Shown: positions 18,704 to 27,501, numbered from the stretch's first letter. The stretch is DNA of 64,000 nucleotides from Desertimonas sp963733085 (GCA_963733085.1 CAVTBY010000005.1:1-64000), one strand, 5' to 3'. Numbers and translations are program-made. The notes: generated from the sequence alone by a model not told the origin.

Positions 18704-19624
18704 GTGACCGACGCGGCGTTCCCACCGCCTCCGTCGCCGGCCGAGGCGGACTTCGACACCACGCCGGTGATCACTCCTCGCCCGGCCGAGGAGGCTGCCC
18801 AGGTCGACAGCGTGGAGGCCGCCGATGAGACCCGTCGACGCTACCCACTCCCCCGCGTCATCGCCGTCGCCAACCAGAAAGGTGGCGTCGGCAAGACGAC
18901 CACGACGATCAACGTCGGCGCTGCCCTTGCCGAGCTCGGCCAGCGCGTGCTCATCGTCGACCTCGACCCGCAGGCGAACGCTTCGACTGGCCTCGGCATC
19001 GAGAACCGTGGGCTGGAAACCTCGATGTACCACGTCCTCATGCAGGATGTGGCGCTGGAGAACTGCATCGAGCCGACCGACGTCAAAGGCCTGTTCGTCG
19101 CGCCGGCGAGCCTCGACCTGGCCGGCGCCGAGATCGAGTTGGTACCGGCGTTCAGCCGGGAGACACGGCTGCGCCGCTCGATCGAGGCCGTCCTCGAGCA
19201 GTTCGACTACGTGCTCATCGATTGCCCGCCGTCGCTCGGGCTGCTCACGGTGAACGGCCTCAGCGCCGCCGCCGAGGTGCTCGTCCCGATCCAGTGCGAG
19301 TACTACGCGCTCGAGGGGCTCGGTCAGCTGCTCCGTAACGTCGATCTCGTGCGCCGCAATCTCAACCAAACGTTGCACGTCAGCACGATCGTGTGCGTGA
19401 TGTATGACGCCAGGACAAAGCTCGCCGACCAGGTCGTCACGGAGGTGCGCGACCACTTTGGCGACAAGGTCGTCGACACCGTCGTCCCGCGTTCGGTGCG
19501 GTTGTCCGAAGCGCCGTCGTACGGGCAGCCGATCACGACGTTCGATCCTCGTTCGCGCGGCGCGCTCGCCTACCGCGACGTCGCCAAGGAGATCCATGAT
19601 GAATCGACGCAGCGGATTGGGTAG
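18704..19624 (+). CDS. parA: Chromosome partitioning ATPase ParA
   Basis: 306 residues, GTG start. A Pro/Asp-rich N-terminal extension of about 45 residues precedes VIAVANQKGGVGKTTTTINVGAAL (deviant Walker A), VLIVDLDPQANAS (Walker A') and YVLIDCPPSLGLLTVNGL (Walker B). Forms ATP-dependent gradients on the nucleoid that move ParB-parS complexes. Overlaps the start of parB. Confidence 0.96.
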   Translation: MTDAAFPPPPSPAEADFDTTPVITPRPAEEAAQVDSVEAADETRRRYPLPRVIAVANQKGGVGKTTTTINVGAALAELGQRVLIVDLDPQANASTGLGIENRGLETSMYHVLMQDVALENCIEPTDVKGLFVAPASLDLAGAEIELVPAFSRETRLRRSIEAVLEQFDYVLIDCPPSLGLLTVNGLSAAAEVLVPIQCEYYALEGLGQLLRNVDLVRRNLNQTLHVSTIVCVMYDARTKLADQVVTEVRDHFGDKVVDTVVPRSVRLSEAPSYGQPITTFDPRSRGALAYRDVAKEIHDESTQRIG

Positions 19625-20504
19625 GGGCCTCGGGTCGCTGATCCCCCACGTCGGCACCGACTCAGAGACCTCGGACACGCCGACGCTCGCCGAGATCGCT
19701 GTCGCCGAGATCAGCCCCAACCCGAACCAGCCGAGGGTTCACTTCGACGAGGAGTCGCTTGGCGAGCTCGCTGACTCGATCGCCCAGCTCGGCCTGCTGC
19801 AGCCGATCCTCGTGCGTCGCGTCCCGGATGGCTACCAGCTGATCGCGGGGGAGCGACGTTGGCGGGCGGCGCGACGGGCCGGGTTGACGACGGTTCCGGC
19901 CGTGGTGCGCGTCTCTGATGATGTCAACGCCGTCGAGGAGGCATTGGTCGAGAACCTGCACCGTGAGGATCTCACGGCCCTCGAGGAGGCAGCGGCATAC
20001 CTGCAGCTCATCGAGGAGTTCGAGCTTACCCACGACCAGGTCGCCCAACGGATCGGAAAGAGCCGGTCGTCGGTCACCAACACGCTGCGACTGCTCGGTC
20101 TGCCGCCGGAGGTGCAGCGCCTGCTCGCCGACGGCAAGCTCAGCGCCGGCCACGCCAAAGCGTTGCTCGGAACGCCTGATCGCGCCCTTCAGGAACGCCT
20201 CGCCACGCTGGCGGTTGCGGAGGGATGGTCGGTGCGGACGATCGAGGAGGTCGTGCGGGCCGGGGGAGTGCGACCGGGGGAGACCGCGCCGAGCGACGAC
20301 TCCCCACCACCGTCACCACGCGGCCTCGCCGGCGGGACACCAGGTCGGCTACGGCCGCCGGGTCTGCTCGAGCTGGAGGAGCTGCTCGCCGCCCACCTCG
20401 ACACGCGCGTCGGGATCCAGATGGGGTCCAAGCGCGGCAAGATGACCGTCGAGTTCGCCGATTTGGAGGATCTCGAGCGGATCTACCGCCTCATCGTCGA
20501 GTGA
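19596..20504 (+). CDS. parB: Chromosome partitioning protein ParB
   Basis: About 302 residues. ATG at 19596 follows AAGGAGA within the end of parA. N-terminal CTPase domain contains ISPNPNQPRVHFDE, GLLQPILVRR and LIAGERRWRAAR (the C and GERRxR boxes), then ENLHREDLTALEEA, the HTH for parS (LTHDQVAQRIGKSRSSVTNTLRLLGL), and a C-terminal dimerisation domain ending FADLEDLERIYRLIVE. A Pro-rich spacer precedes the C-terminal domain. Confidence 0.95.
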   Translation: MMNRRSGLGRGLGSLIPHVGTDSETSDTPTLAEIAVAEISPNPNQPRVHFDEESLGELADSIAQLGLLQPILVRRVPDGYQLIAGERRWRAARRAGLTTVPAVVRVSDDVNAVEEALVENLHREDLTALEEAAAYLQLIEEFELTHDQVAQRIGKSRSSVTNTLRLLGLPPEVQRLLADGKLSAGHAKALLGTPDRALQERLATLAVAEGWSVRTIEEVVRAGGVRPGETAPSDDSPPPSPRGLAGGTPGRLRPPGLLELEELLAAHLDTRVGIQMGSKRGKMTVEFADLEDLERIYRLIVE

Positions 20505-20822
20505 CAGAAGTCTCAATGGCAGGTTGACGTCAACCCAAAAATGGGCACTTGAGACCTCATCTCGATATTTACACAGGAGTGGACAACTCTGTGGATAACC
20601 GGTGGTGCTCTCGCGTTTGCCCAGCGTAATGGGCTTGTGTCGGTCACGGGCACATGCCCGCCGAGCGCCCGTACCGGCGAACCATGGACGACATCCCCGG
20701 ACTCGAACGTACGTTTGATAATCCGCGTGTGACAACGCGCACAGAACAAACCGGATGGCAACGGGGTCGGTAGTTGTTGGAGCCGGTACGTGTCGAGCGC
20801 GAGCCGGGGAAGGAGCAACGAG
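20505..20822. promoter_or_regulatory. parB-downstream intergenic region with DnaA boxes and an SOS-box-like site
   Basis: 318 bases without a convincing gene. It holds a 12-bp palindrome GTTGACGTCAAC (20523-20534), a DnaA box TTGTCCACT on the minus strand (20578-20586), a perfect TTATCCACA on the minus strand (20590-20598), and TCGAACGTACGTTTGA (20703-20718), one mismatch from the actinobacterial LexA box TCGAAC-N4-GTTCGA. The ribosome-binding site AAGGAG (20810-20815) of the next gene ends the region. Confidence 0.55.
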
Positions 20823-22940
20823 GTGATGGGGGTCGGCAGGGTGTCGACGACGCAGACGGGCAAGGTGCCGGTGGCCGTGATCGGTCTCGATGACGCCGGA
20901 GCTGGGGATGCCGCGACCGTCGGGGCGAAGGCCGCGGCCCTAGCGCGGGCACGACGCGCCGGCCTGCCCGTCCTGCCCGGATTCGCGATCACCGCCGGCG
21001 CGGCAGCGACCATTGGCACGACGACAACGCAGCCTCCAGCGCTGGCCGCCATCACCGAGGCATGGAGTGAGCTCTCTGCCGCCGGTCGCCGGCCGCTGGT
21101 CGTCCGGTCGTCCTCGGTCGCCGAGGACGGTGCGGTGAGTTCGATGGCAGGGCGGTTCACCTCGGTGCTCGGCGTTCGCGAGTGGGAGTCTTTCCTCGCT
21201 GCCGTGGCCAAGGTCGTCGCATCCGCCGGAGATGAGCCGATGGGTGTCCTCGTTCAACCGTTCCTCGAGCCTGCCTGGGGCGGCGTGATGTTCGGTGCAG
21301 ATCCGGTGACCGGCCACAGCAACCGCATCGTCGTCAGCGCGGTTCGCGGCGGGCCGGATCAGCTCGTCAGCGGGCAGGTCGACGGCGTGCAGTTCAAGCT
21401 GTCGCGTCGCGGCAGGTTGGGCGAGGCCACCGATCCGCTGCCGGGGGAGTTGCGCTCACGGCGCACCCGACGGCAACTGGCGCGGTTGGCCAAGCAGGCC
21501 ACGGCCGTGTTCGGGTCGCCGCAGGACGTCGAATGGGCGATCGACCACGACGACCGTCCGGTGCTGCTGCAGAGCCGCCCGATCACGGCCGTCGGCTCGG
21601 AAGCAGCGGCCGGTGGACCGGTGTTCGGCCCAGGGCCGGTGGCCGAGACGTTCGCCATCCGCCTCCGTCCACTGGAAGAAGATCTGTGGGTGTCTCCGTT
21701 GCGCGAGGGGATCCGCGAAGCGTTGCGCATCGTCGGCACGACGCCACCACGCAAGTTGCGGGCAAGTCCGCTGGTCGTCGTGGTCGACGGCTGGGTCGCC
21801 GCCGACCTCGACATGCTCGGTGTCACCGAGCGCCGGCGATCGGTCGTCGCCAAGCTCGACCCACGACCACCGGCGCGACGGCTGAAAGCCGCCTGGCGGG
21901 TCGGACGCCTGAAAGTGGCGTTGGCCGCGTTGTCCGACGACCTGATCGACGACGTCGACAGCGACCTCGCCGGGCTGCCGCATCCCGAGGCATTGTCGCC
22001 GGCGGACCTGCTGCACGTCCTGCGCCGAGCGCACCAGACACTCGTTGCTCTGCACGGGCACGAGGTCCTCACCGGCATGTTGCTCGACGAGGACGGGGCG
22101 CCGACAGCGGCCGCTGCGGCCCTGCGCGTTCTCGCCGCCGAGCGCGGTCCGACGTCTGGCAATTCGACACCGACCGACGCGGACACACCGACCGAACGGC
22201 TCAGCGATGAGGACCTCGTGGCCCGCCATCCAGTGCTGCTCAGCCTGCTTCCTCCGAGCATCGGCGCCTCGATCCAGCTCCCCCCACCACCCGCCTCGCC
22301 ACCGCCGGCCCCCCCGGCAGGTGGCGAGGCGTCGGTGCGTGAGTCGCTGCGCTTGCGCATCCGCTGGGTCCACGAGTTGACGGCACGGGTGGCGATGGTC
22401 CTCGGCACGGAGCTCGTCCGGCGCGGCGCCCTGGCGACGGCATCGAATGTGAGCAGCCTGAGGTTTGACGAGGTCGCCTCCCTGATCGAGTCGAACGGCC
22501 CGCTCGTCCGTGACCTCCGAGCTACCCCGGCGGATGTTGTCCCCTCAGCGCCTTTGCCAGCGGCGTTCCGGTTGACCGACAACCAGGTCGTCGTCCCGCT
22601 GGTCTCGGACACCGGCGGCGGTGGGCGGGGCGCCGGCAGTGGTCGTGGCACTGGACCCGTGCACGTCGGCGTCGAGGATCCACCGGCCCCCGGCGATGTG
22701 CTCGTCGTTCGTACGCTCGACCCGGCCCTCGCCGGTGTTCTCCCGACGCTCGCTGGTCTCGTCGCCGAGACCGGAAGCGTGTTGTCCCACCTGGCCATCC
22801 TCGCCAGGGAGTACGGAGTGCCAACGGTCGTTGGCTTCGCCGGAGCGACCGAGCAGTTCAAGCCGGGTAGCTGGGTCCTCGTCGACGGGTCGACGGGTGA
22901 GGTGTCGCCGGTCGACGACGCTGAATGGACGGCGGCATGA
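20823..22940 (+). CDS. PEP-utilising enzyme (PEP synthase / rifampicin phosphotransferase-like)
   Basis: About 705 residues; GTG at 20823 is preferred over earlier starts because AAGGAG lies 7 bases upstream. The first 270 residues are a PPDK/PEP-synthase ATP-binding domain (VGAKAAALARARRAGLPVLPGFAIT, PLVVRSSSVAEDG, VMFGADPVTG, VEWAIDHDDRPVLLQSRPIT). The end is the swivelling PEP-utilising domain with the catalytic His in LVAETGSVLSHLAILAREYGVPTVVG. No PEP-binding TIM barrel follows, so the domain order is like rifampicin phosphotransferase rather than PPDK. The substrate is unknown. Overlaps the next gene by ATGA. Confidence 0.75.
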   Translation: MMGVGRVSTTQTGKVPVAVIGLDDAGAGDAATVGAKAAALARARRAGLPVLPGFAITAGAAATIGTTTTQPPALAAITEAWSELSAAGRRPLVVRSSSVAEDGAVSSMAGRFTSVLGVREWESFLAAVAKVVASAGDEPMGVLVQPFLEPAWGGVMFGADPVTGHSNRIVVSAVRGGPDQLVSGQVDGVQFKLSRRGRLGEATDPLPGELRSRRTRRQLARLAKQATAVFGSPQDVEWAIDHDDRPVLLQSRPITAVGSEAAAGGPVFGPGPVAETFAIRLRPLEEDLWVSPLREGIREALRIVGTTPPRKLRASPLVVVVDGWVAADLDMLGVTERRRSVVAKLDPRPPARRLKAAWRVGRLKVALAALSDDLIDDVDSDLAGLPHPEALSPADLLHVLRRAHQTLVALHGHEVLTGMLLDEDGAPTAAAAALRVLAAERGPTSGNSTPTDADTPTERLSDEDLVARHPVLLSLLPPSIGASIQLPPPPASPPPAPPAGGEASVRESLRLRIRWVHELTARVAMVLGTELVRRGALATASNVSSLRFDEVASLIESNGPLVRDLRATPADVVPSAPLPAAFRLTDNQVVVPLVSDTGGGGRGAGSGRGTGPVHVGVEDPPAPGDVLVVRTLDPALAGVLPTLAGLVAETGSVLSHLAILAREYGVPTVVGFAGATEQFKPGSWVLVDGSTGEVSPVDDAEWTAA

Positions 22941-23449
22941 ACGCCCGACGCCTTGGGATGCTGGCGACGATCGCCGTGATGGCGGCGTCGGGCAGCTACG
23001 TCTTCGTCTACCTCTATCGCTGGGAGTGGAATCGGGCGTTGATCTCGGCAGCCATCTTCGTCGCCGCCGAGGTCGCCCTGTTCGCCGCGATCCTGCTCGC
23101 CCGCTTCGCCCGACTCGATCGCAGGGTGGAAGCGCTGGCGGGGGCGCGACCACCGACCGATGACCGTGTCCGCAGGCGGTTACAGGAGAACACGCCGGCT
23201 CCGGCGAAGCCGTTCGCCTGGCTCAACCGGTCGCAGACCAACGTCTTCGTCCCCGTGCTCCTCGGCGCCGGGATCGTCCTGTCCGGACTTGCCTGGTTGG
23301 TCGACCGCATCGCCCGCGTGACGGCCGGCCCGGCGGTGGAGAACGATCTCGCCCGCCGCCTCGGCACCCTGCAGCCGCCATCCGGCGGATTGCTCGGGGG
23401 CCGGCCGCGGGACCCGTACCGTCCGCGCAGCCCACATCCGGTGCGATGA
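22937..23449 (+). CDS. Hypothetical membrane protein with two segments
   Basis: About 170 residues from the ATG overlapping the stop of the PEP-utilising gene. An N-terminal membrane helix (LATIAVMAASGSYVFVYLY) and a second (ALISAAIFVAAEVALFAAILLA) precede a charged stretch. A third hydrophobic segment (VFVPVLLGAGIVLSGLAWLV) follows, then a Pro/Arg-rich tail. Not recognised as a named family. Overlaps the next gene, so the three genes form one operon. Confidence 0.65.
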   Translation: MNARRLGMLATIAVMAASGSYVFVYLYRWEWNRALISAAIFVAAEVALFAAILLARFARLDRRVEALAGARPPTDDRVRRRLQENTPAPAKPFAWLNRSQTNVFVPVLLGAGIVLSGLAWLVDRIARVTAGPAVENDLARRLGTLQPPSGGLLGGRPRDPYRPRSPHPVR

Positions 23450-23847
23450 AACGTGTCGTCGTTTCGGTCCTGCTCGTCGTCATCGGCATCGTCGCCGTCG
23501 ATGGGCTGAGCGACCTCACCCAGAGCCGCCCGGAAGCGCCCAACCGGGAAGCTGACACCGAGGTCGTCGTCGCCGTCGACGAGAATCGCTTCCGCGGGGG
23601 CGTCGACGAAGCGGCAGCGGCGCTGTGGGCGGTGTGCGCCGGTCAGACGGACTCGCGGCCGGTCGATGGAAGCGCGCTCGACGAGATCGACGCCGGGGTT
23701 TATCGAGTGGTGTTGCGTCCCGCCGTCGGCGAGGGAGAGCGACGCAAGCTCGTCGGCTGCCTCGAGGACTTCACCGTCGAGCGCGTGCGCGGCGACGTGC
23801 GCGCGTTCCGCAAGATCGACATGGTGCCGCCCTTCCCAGGCGTGTGA
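23446..23847 (+). CDS. Hypothetical small exported protein
   Basis: 133 residues. N-terminal hydrophobic anchor or signal (MKRVVVSVLLVVIGIVAVDGL), then a charged extracytoplasmic domain with two cysteines (LWAVCAGQT, LVGCLEDF) about 41 residues apart. No family recognised. Last gene of the operon begun at 20823; followed by the hairpin at 23864. Confidence 0.6.
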   Translation: MKRVVVSVLLVVIGIVAVDGLSDLTQSRPEAPNREADTEVVVAVDENRFRGGVDEAAAALWAVCAGQTDSRPVDGSALDEIDAGVYRVVLRPAVGEGERRKLVGCLEDFTVERVRGDVRAFRKIDMVPPFPGV

Positions 23848-23863
23848 TTTGCGAAGCTGGAGC

Positions 23864-23913
23864 AACCGATGGGTGTTTACGGGACCGAATCGTCATGTAA
23901 ACACCCATCGGTT
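23864..23913. terminator. Bidirectional hairpin between convergent genes
   Basis: Perfect 17-bp arms AACCGATGGGTGTTTAC (23864-23880) and its reverse complement (23897-23913) around a 16-base loop, between the convergent genes ending at 23847 and 23997. Position and symmetry fit a two-way terminator or RNA-stabilising stem. Confidence 0.75.
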
Positions 23914-23996
23914 GGCGATGGCGGGATTCGAACCTTCCAGAGCCAGCGCGCCTGACCGGCGCGACGACCAGACCCGTCGGCCCTAAAGGCCTTCGT

Positions 23997-24779
23997 TCAG
24001 GCCGCGGCCTGCAAGTGCGCGGCGCACGGGCGGCGCCGGTGTTGCCGAGCGAGCAGCCACTCGGCGCCACGGAGGAAGAAGGCTCCGACGATGAAGCCGG
24101 CGACGACGTCGGACAGCCAGTGGACGCCGAGATAGGTGCGGCTGGCACCGATGGCGACGATCAGCGACGCCGACGTGATCGTCGTCGCCCACCAGATCCG
24201 CCGGTTGCGCGTGTACAGCGTGACGACGAGCGGCGCCAATCCCCACAGGGCGGCGGCCGCCATGACGTGGCCGCTCGGGAACGACGGGCCGGTTCCGTTG
24301 ACCAGCCGTTCCAGGTCGGGGCGCTCGCGGTCGACGATCGCTTTGATCGTGAACTCGAGCAGTGGCCGGCCGAACGTGGCGATGAGGACCACCGTGGCCA
24401 CGGCCCGGCAACGTCGCCAGGACACGGCGGCCAGGATCGTGCCGAGCGTGAGAACCGCCTTCGTGCTCCCCAGGAAGGAGATTCGCCTGACGACCGCCGT
24501 CATGCCCGACGTCCGCGCGTCCTCGACGGCGCGCTGCACGGGCTCGTCCCAGTGCAGCAGCAACCACCCGTCCTTCGTCCAGGCGGCAATGGCCAGCGTC
24601 GCCAGCAGTGCCGCCAAGGAGGCTGCGAAATAGCGCCAGCGCTCGAGCATCATCGCCGGCGTCAACGGCGGGTGGCAGTGCAGACAGGGATGCGAAGGCG
24701 CGGTGCTGATGGACCAAGAGCGTAGCCGCGCCGACGAGCGACCCGGCGCCGTGGCAGGCGGGAGCACGGGCTCGTTCAC
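23997..24779 (-). CDS. PAP2-family membrane phosphatase
   Basis: 260 residues. GTG start overlaps the stop of the cwlM-like gene (GTGA). Several membrane helices and the three phosphatidic-acid-phosphatase motifs are present: KAIVDRERP, PSFPSGH and SRTYLGVHWLSDVV. Likely dephosphorylates undecaprenyl pyrophosphate or another lipid phosphate at the membrane; the substrate is inferred only from the family and the cell-wall neighbours. Confidence 0.88.
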   Translation of the reverse strand: MNEPVLPPATAPGRSSARLRSWSISTAPSHPCLHCHPPLTPAMMLERWRYFAASLAALLATLAIAAWTKDGWLLLHWDEPVQRAVEDARTSGMTAVVRRISFLGSTKAVLTLGTILAAVSWRRCRAVATVVLIATFGRPLLEFTIKAIVDRERPDLERLVNGTGPSFPSGHVMAAAALWGLAPLVVTLYTRNRRIWWATTITSASLIVAIGASRTYLGVHWLSDVVAGFIVGAFFLRGAEWLLARQHRRRPCAAHLQAAA

Positions 24780-25756
24780 CGCGACGAGGCCGTCAGCTCA
24801 CGGGGTGAAGCCACCCACGCGGACAATGCGACGACGACGGCATCGCCGATCGTGCCGGCGGCATCGGTGATGCGCTTGACCGGGCCGAGCGAACACACCA
24901 CGGCCGTCATCCGCGTCTCGCGCAGCACCGGCAGCCGCATCCCGGCCGTCGTAGCCTCGCCGAGCTCACCTGTCGCCGAGAACGACATGGCGAGACGCTG
25001 TGCGAGCGACTGACCTCCGGCCGACGTGAAGCCCTCTGTCGAGTAGTACGCGACGGTCGCCGCGGGGGTGGCCTGCGGCTCGAAGCCGACGTACACGCTG
25101 GCTTGATAGCGGTTGGCGGCAGCTGCCTGGCGGGATGGATCGAGCTCGTCGACGGCGACGACGCGGGCGCCATTGCTGCGCAGGTCGTGGACGACGGAGC
25201 GAACGAGGGCGCCCAGCCCGCCGTACTGACCGACCACGATTCGCTGATCCTGCACGGACGCGGCGACGCGGTCGAGTCGTTCGAGCTCGCGGATCGCCGC
25301 CATCCCCGGCCCGCTGCCGGTACGCGAGCTGATGACGGTGAGTGCCTTCGCTGTTCCCGGGCCACAGATGCCGTCGACGTCGAGGCCGCAATTGCGTTGG
25401 AAGTCCTCCAGCGCACGGGCAGTGAGCGGTCCGAAGATGCCGTCGACGCGTCCGCAGTCGAAGCCGAGCCGACCGAGCTGCGATTGAAGGGTGCCGACGT
25501 CGTCGCCACGAAGGTTGGGAGCGAGCAGCTTCAGCGGCCGGTCGCCCAGTCGCCATGACGCTTCGACGAGGGCGAGCCAGGTCGTCTCGTCGCAGGTGCC
25601 GTGCTCGTGCAGGCCACGGTGGCGCTGGAACTCCAACACGGCGGCGACAGTCGGAGTGTCGAACGAGCCGGGCTCGGCTCCCGAGGGAGCGAAGCCGGCT
25701 CCTCCGAGGCGACGTTGGAGGTCGCGTATCGCCTCGCCGTGTTCTCCAGGGATCAG
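24776..25756 (-). CDS. CwlM-like protein: two PG-binding domains plus degenerate amidase fold
   Basis: About 326 residues. Two peptidoglycan-binding-1 domains (GEHGEAIRDLQRRLGGAGF; LRGDDVGTLQSQLGRLGFDCGRVDGIFGP) are followed by an Amidase_3-like fold starting DQRIVVGQYGG. The zinc-ligand motifs of active amidases (GHGG, SxHxN) are not there: the corresponding sites read VGQYGG and ASVYVGFEP. In Mycobacterium the homologue next to trxA (Rv3915, CwlM) is a phosphorylated regulator of MurA. No ATG/GTG start lies near the trxA stop; CTG at 25756 is given, with low certainty. Its frame continues upstream into trxA. Confidence 0.8.
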   Translation of the reverse strand: MIPGEHGEAIRDLQRRLGGAGFAPSGAEPGSFDTPTVAAVLEFQRHRGLHEHGTCDETTWLALVEASWRLGDRPLKLLAPNLRGDDVGTLQSQLGRLGFDCGRVDGIFGPLTARALEDFQRNCGLDVDGICGPGTAKALTVISSRTGSGPGMAAIRELERLDRVAASVQDQRIVVGQYGGLGALVRSVVHDLRSNGARVVAVDELDPSRQAAAANRYQASVYVGFEPQATPAATVAYYSTEGFTSAGGQSLAQRLAMSFSATGELGEATTAGMRLPVLRETRMTAVVCSLGPVKRITDAAGTIGDAVVVALSAWVASPRELTASSR

Positions 25757-26091
25757 CGGACGGAAACCAGAAATTCGTCGAGCTCCTGTAGCAGCTGGGT
25801 CTTGCCTCGTGCTCCGATGACCCGCTTGCTCAGGTTGCCGTTGGAGAAGACGAGCAGCGTCGGGATGCTCTGCACGCCGTAACGCAGGACCAACTCGGGG
25901 TTGTCGTCGGCGTTGACCTTGGCAATGGTGATCTCGGCGCCGTGCTCGGTGGAGATCTCGTCGAGGATCGGCGCGATCATCCGGCACGGTCCACACCACT
26001 CGGCCCAGAAATCGACGACGACCGGCTTGTCGGCGCTCTGAATGTGCTCGTCGAACGTGCCTGTCGACAGGTTCACGATTCCTTCGGCCAT
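25753..26091 (-). CDS. trxA: Thioredoxin
   Basis: 112 residues from ATG at 26091 (MAEGIVNLSTGTFDEHI). Active site VVVDFWAEWCGPCRMIAPILDEI, cis-Pro loop SIPTLLVFSNG. Reduced by the neighbouring trxB product; general disulfide reductant in the cytoplasm. Its stop overlaps the beginning of the cwlM-like frame, as in the mycobacterial trxB2-trxC-cwlM order. Confidence 0.96.
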   Translation of the reverse strand: MAEGIVNLSTGTFDEHIQSADKPVVVDFWAEWCGPCRMIAPILDEISTEHGAEITIAKVNADDNPELVLRYGVQSIPTLLVFSNGNLSKRVIGARGKTQLLQELDEFLVSVR

Positions 26092-26198
26092 GTGTTGCAT
26101 TCCCTTTGTGCTCGGGTCCGGAAGCGGACCAACTCTACCGAGGTACAACCACCCGCCGGTTCACCGCATTCCCCAGGGTTCCACTGGTAGGAGAGCCG

Positions 26199-27164
26199 TC
26201 AGGCGTGGGCGTGCTGGGATTCCAGCCAGCGCTCGGCGTCGATGGCGGCCATGCAACCGGAGCCGGCGGCGGTGATCGCCTGGCGGTAGGTGTGGTCCTG
26301 GACGTCGCCGCAGGCGAAGACCCCGTCGATGTTCGTCGCCGTGGAACCGTCGCGGGTGATCAGGTAACCCTGATCGTCGCGTTCGAGGACGTCGGCGAAC
26401 AGGTCGGTGTTGGGGCGGTGGCCGATGGCGACGAACAGGCCGGTGACGGGGAGGGTCGATTCCTCGTTCGTGTGGACGTTGCGGAGGCGCACGCCCTCGA
26501 CGCGCTCGGTACCGATGATGTCGGTGACGACGGTGTCCCACAAGAACTCGATCTTCGGGTTGGCGAACGCGCGGTCCTGCATGATCTTGCTCGCCCGCAG
26601 CGTGTCGCGGCGGTGGATGACGGTGACCTTGTCGGCGAAACGGGTGAGGAACGTCGCTTCCTCGATGGCCGAGTCTCCACCGCCGACGACGGCGATGTCC
26701 TGGCCGCGGAAGAAGAAGCCGTCGCAGGTGGCGCACGTCGACATCCCGTGCCCGATCAGTCGCTCCTCGGCCTCGAGGCCGAGCATGAGCGACTGCGCGC
26801 CAGTGCTGACGATGAGCGACTCCGCTTCGTAGACGTCGTCGTGGACGTACACCTTGAACGGTCGTGAGGACAGGTCGACCTTCGTCGCCTTCTCGGTGAC
26901 GAACTCGGCGCCGAAGCGGAGGGCCTGCTCACGGAAGCGCTGCATCAAGTCTGGGCCCATGATCCCCTCGGGGAAGCCGGGGTAGTTCTCGACATCGGTG
27001 GTCAGCATCAGCTGGCCACCGGGCTGATCGCTCGTGCTCGACGGCTCACCCTCGATGACGAGGGGGTTGAGGTTGGCCCTGGCGGCGTAGATGGCGGCGG
27101 TCAGTCCGGCCGGGCCGGAGCCGACGATTACGACCTGTCGAGTCGCGTGGGAGGAGTGGGACAC
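26199..27164 (-). CDS. trxB: Thioredoxin-disulfide reductase
   Basis: 321 residues. FAD-binding VVIVGSGPAGLTAAIYAARA, redox-active STCATCDGFF, NADPH-binding IAVVGGGDSAIEEA, and C-terminal FACGDVQDHTYRQAITAAGSG are all intact. Transfers electrons from NADPH to thioredoxin. Same strand as trxA, 107 bases upstream of its start. Confidence 0.96.
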   Translation of the reverse strand: MSHSSHATRQVVIVGSGPAGLTAAIYAARANLNPLVIEGEPSSTSDQPGGQLMLTTDVENYPGFPEGIMGPDLMQRFREQALRFGAEFVTEKATKVDLSSRPFKVYVHDDVYEAESLIVSTGAQSLMLGLEAEERLIGHGMSTCATCDGFFFRGQDIAVVGGGDSAIEEATFLTRFADKVTVIHRRDTLRASKIMQDRAFANPKIEFLWDTVVTDIIGTERVEGVRLRNVHTNEESTLPVTGLFVAIGHRPNTDLFADVLERDDQGYLITRDGSTATNIDGVFACGDVQDHTYRQAITAAGSGCMAAIDAERWLESQHAHA

Positions 27165-27180
27165 AGAGAACCGTCCGGAA

Positions 27181-27501
27181 TCAATCGTTCGAGAAGCGCT
27201 TGCTCAATACAAACAACCCGCCGAGGCAGATGATTCCCCCGATGATGAAGTAGCTCAGGTACACCGACATCTCGTGACGGAACCAGATGTCGAGCAACGC
27301 CTGGGTCGCCCGCGTGAGGACGATGATCAGCAGCACGACCGCGGTGATGCCGAGGATCCCGGCGAGCAAGCCGAAGACGACGCCGCGAGATGCCGTGACG
27401 AGCGGTTTGGTGGTGCGCTCGCGCACGGAGCCAACGACACGCTCGATCGTGTCGGCGAGGTCCGCCGCCCAGTTCGGATCGGTGAACGGATTGCCCGGCA
27501 T
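27181..27501 (-). CDS. Small membrane protein, unknown
   Basis: 106 residues. N-terminal soluble helix (WAADLADTIERVVGSVRERTTKPL) then two membrane helices (GVVFGLLAGILGITAVVLLIIVL; VYLSYFIIGGIICLGGLFVLS) and a short basic tail. It resembles actinobacterial phage-holin/Act-membrane-type proteins in layout only. It is 16 bases upstream of trxB and probably in the same transcript. Confidence 0.65.
   Translation of the reverse strand: MPGNPFTDPNWAADLADTIERVVGSVRERTTKPLVTASRGVVFGLLAGILGITAVVLLIIVLTRATQALLDIWFRHEMSVYLSYFIIGGIICLGGLFVLSKRFSND

Noticed and set aside
20513..20780. Minus-strand ORF with CxxC (CARCHTR) downstream of parB
   Set aside because: Low similarity to any zinc protein I know, no start or RBS, and it overlaps the DnaA and SOS boxes; more likely chance.
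23915..23995. Possible tRNA gene on the minus strand
   Set aside because: The T-arm-like sequence has no complementary acceptor 5' half; T-stem pairing fails at two positions and no anticodon arm fits, so it is at best a fragment.
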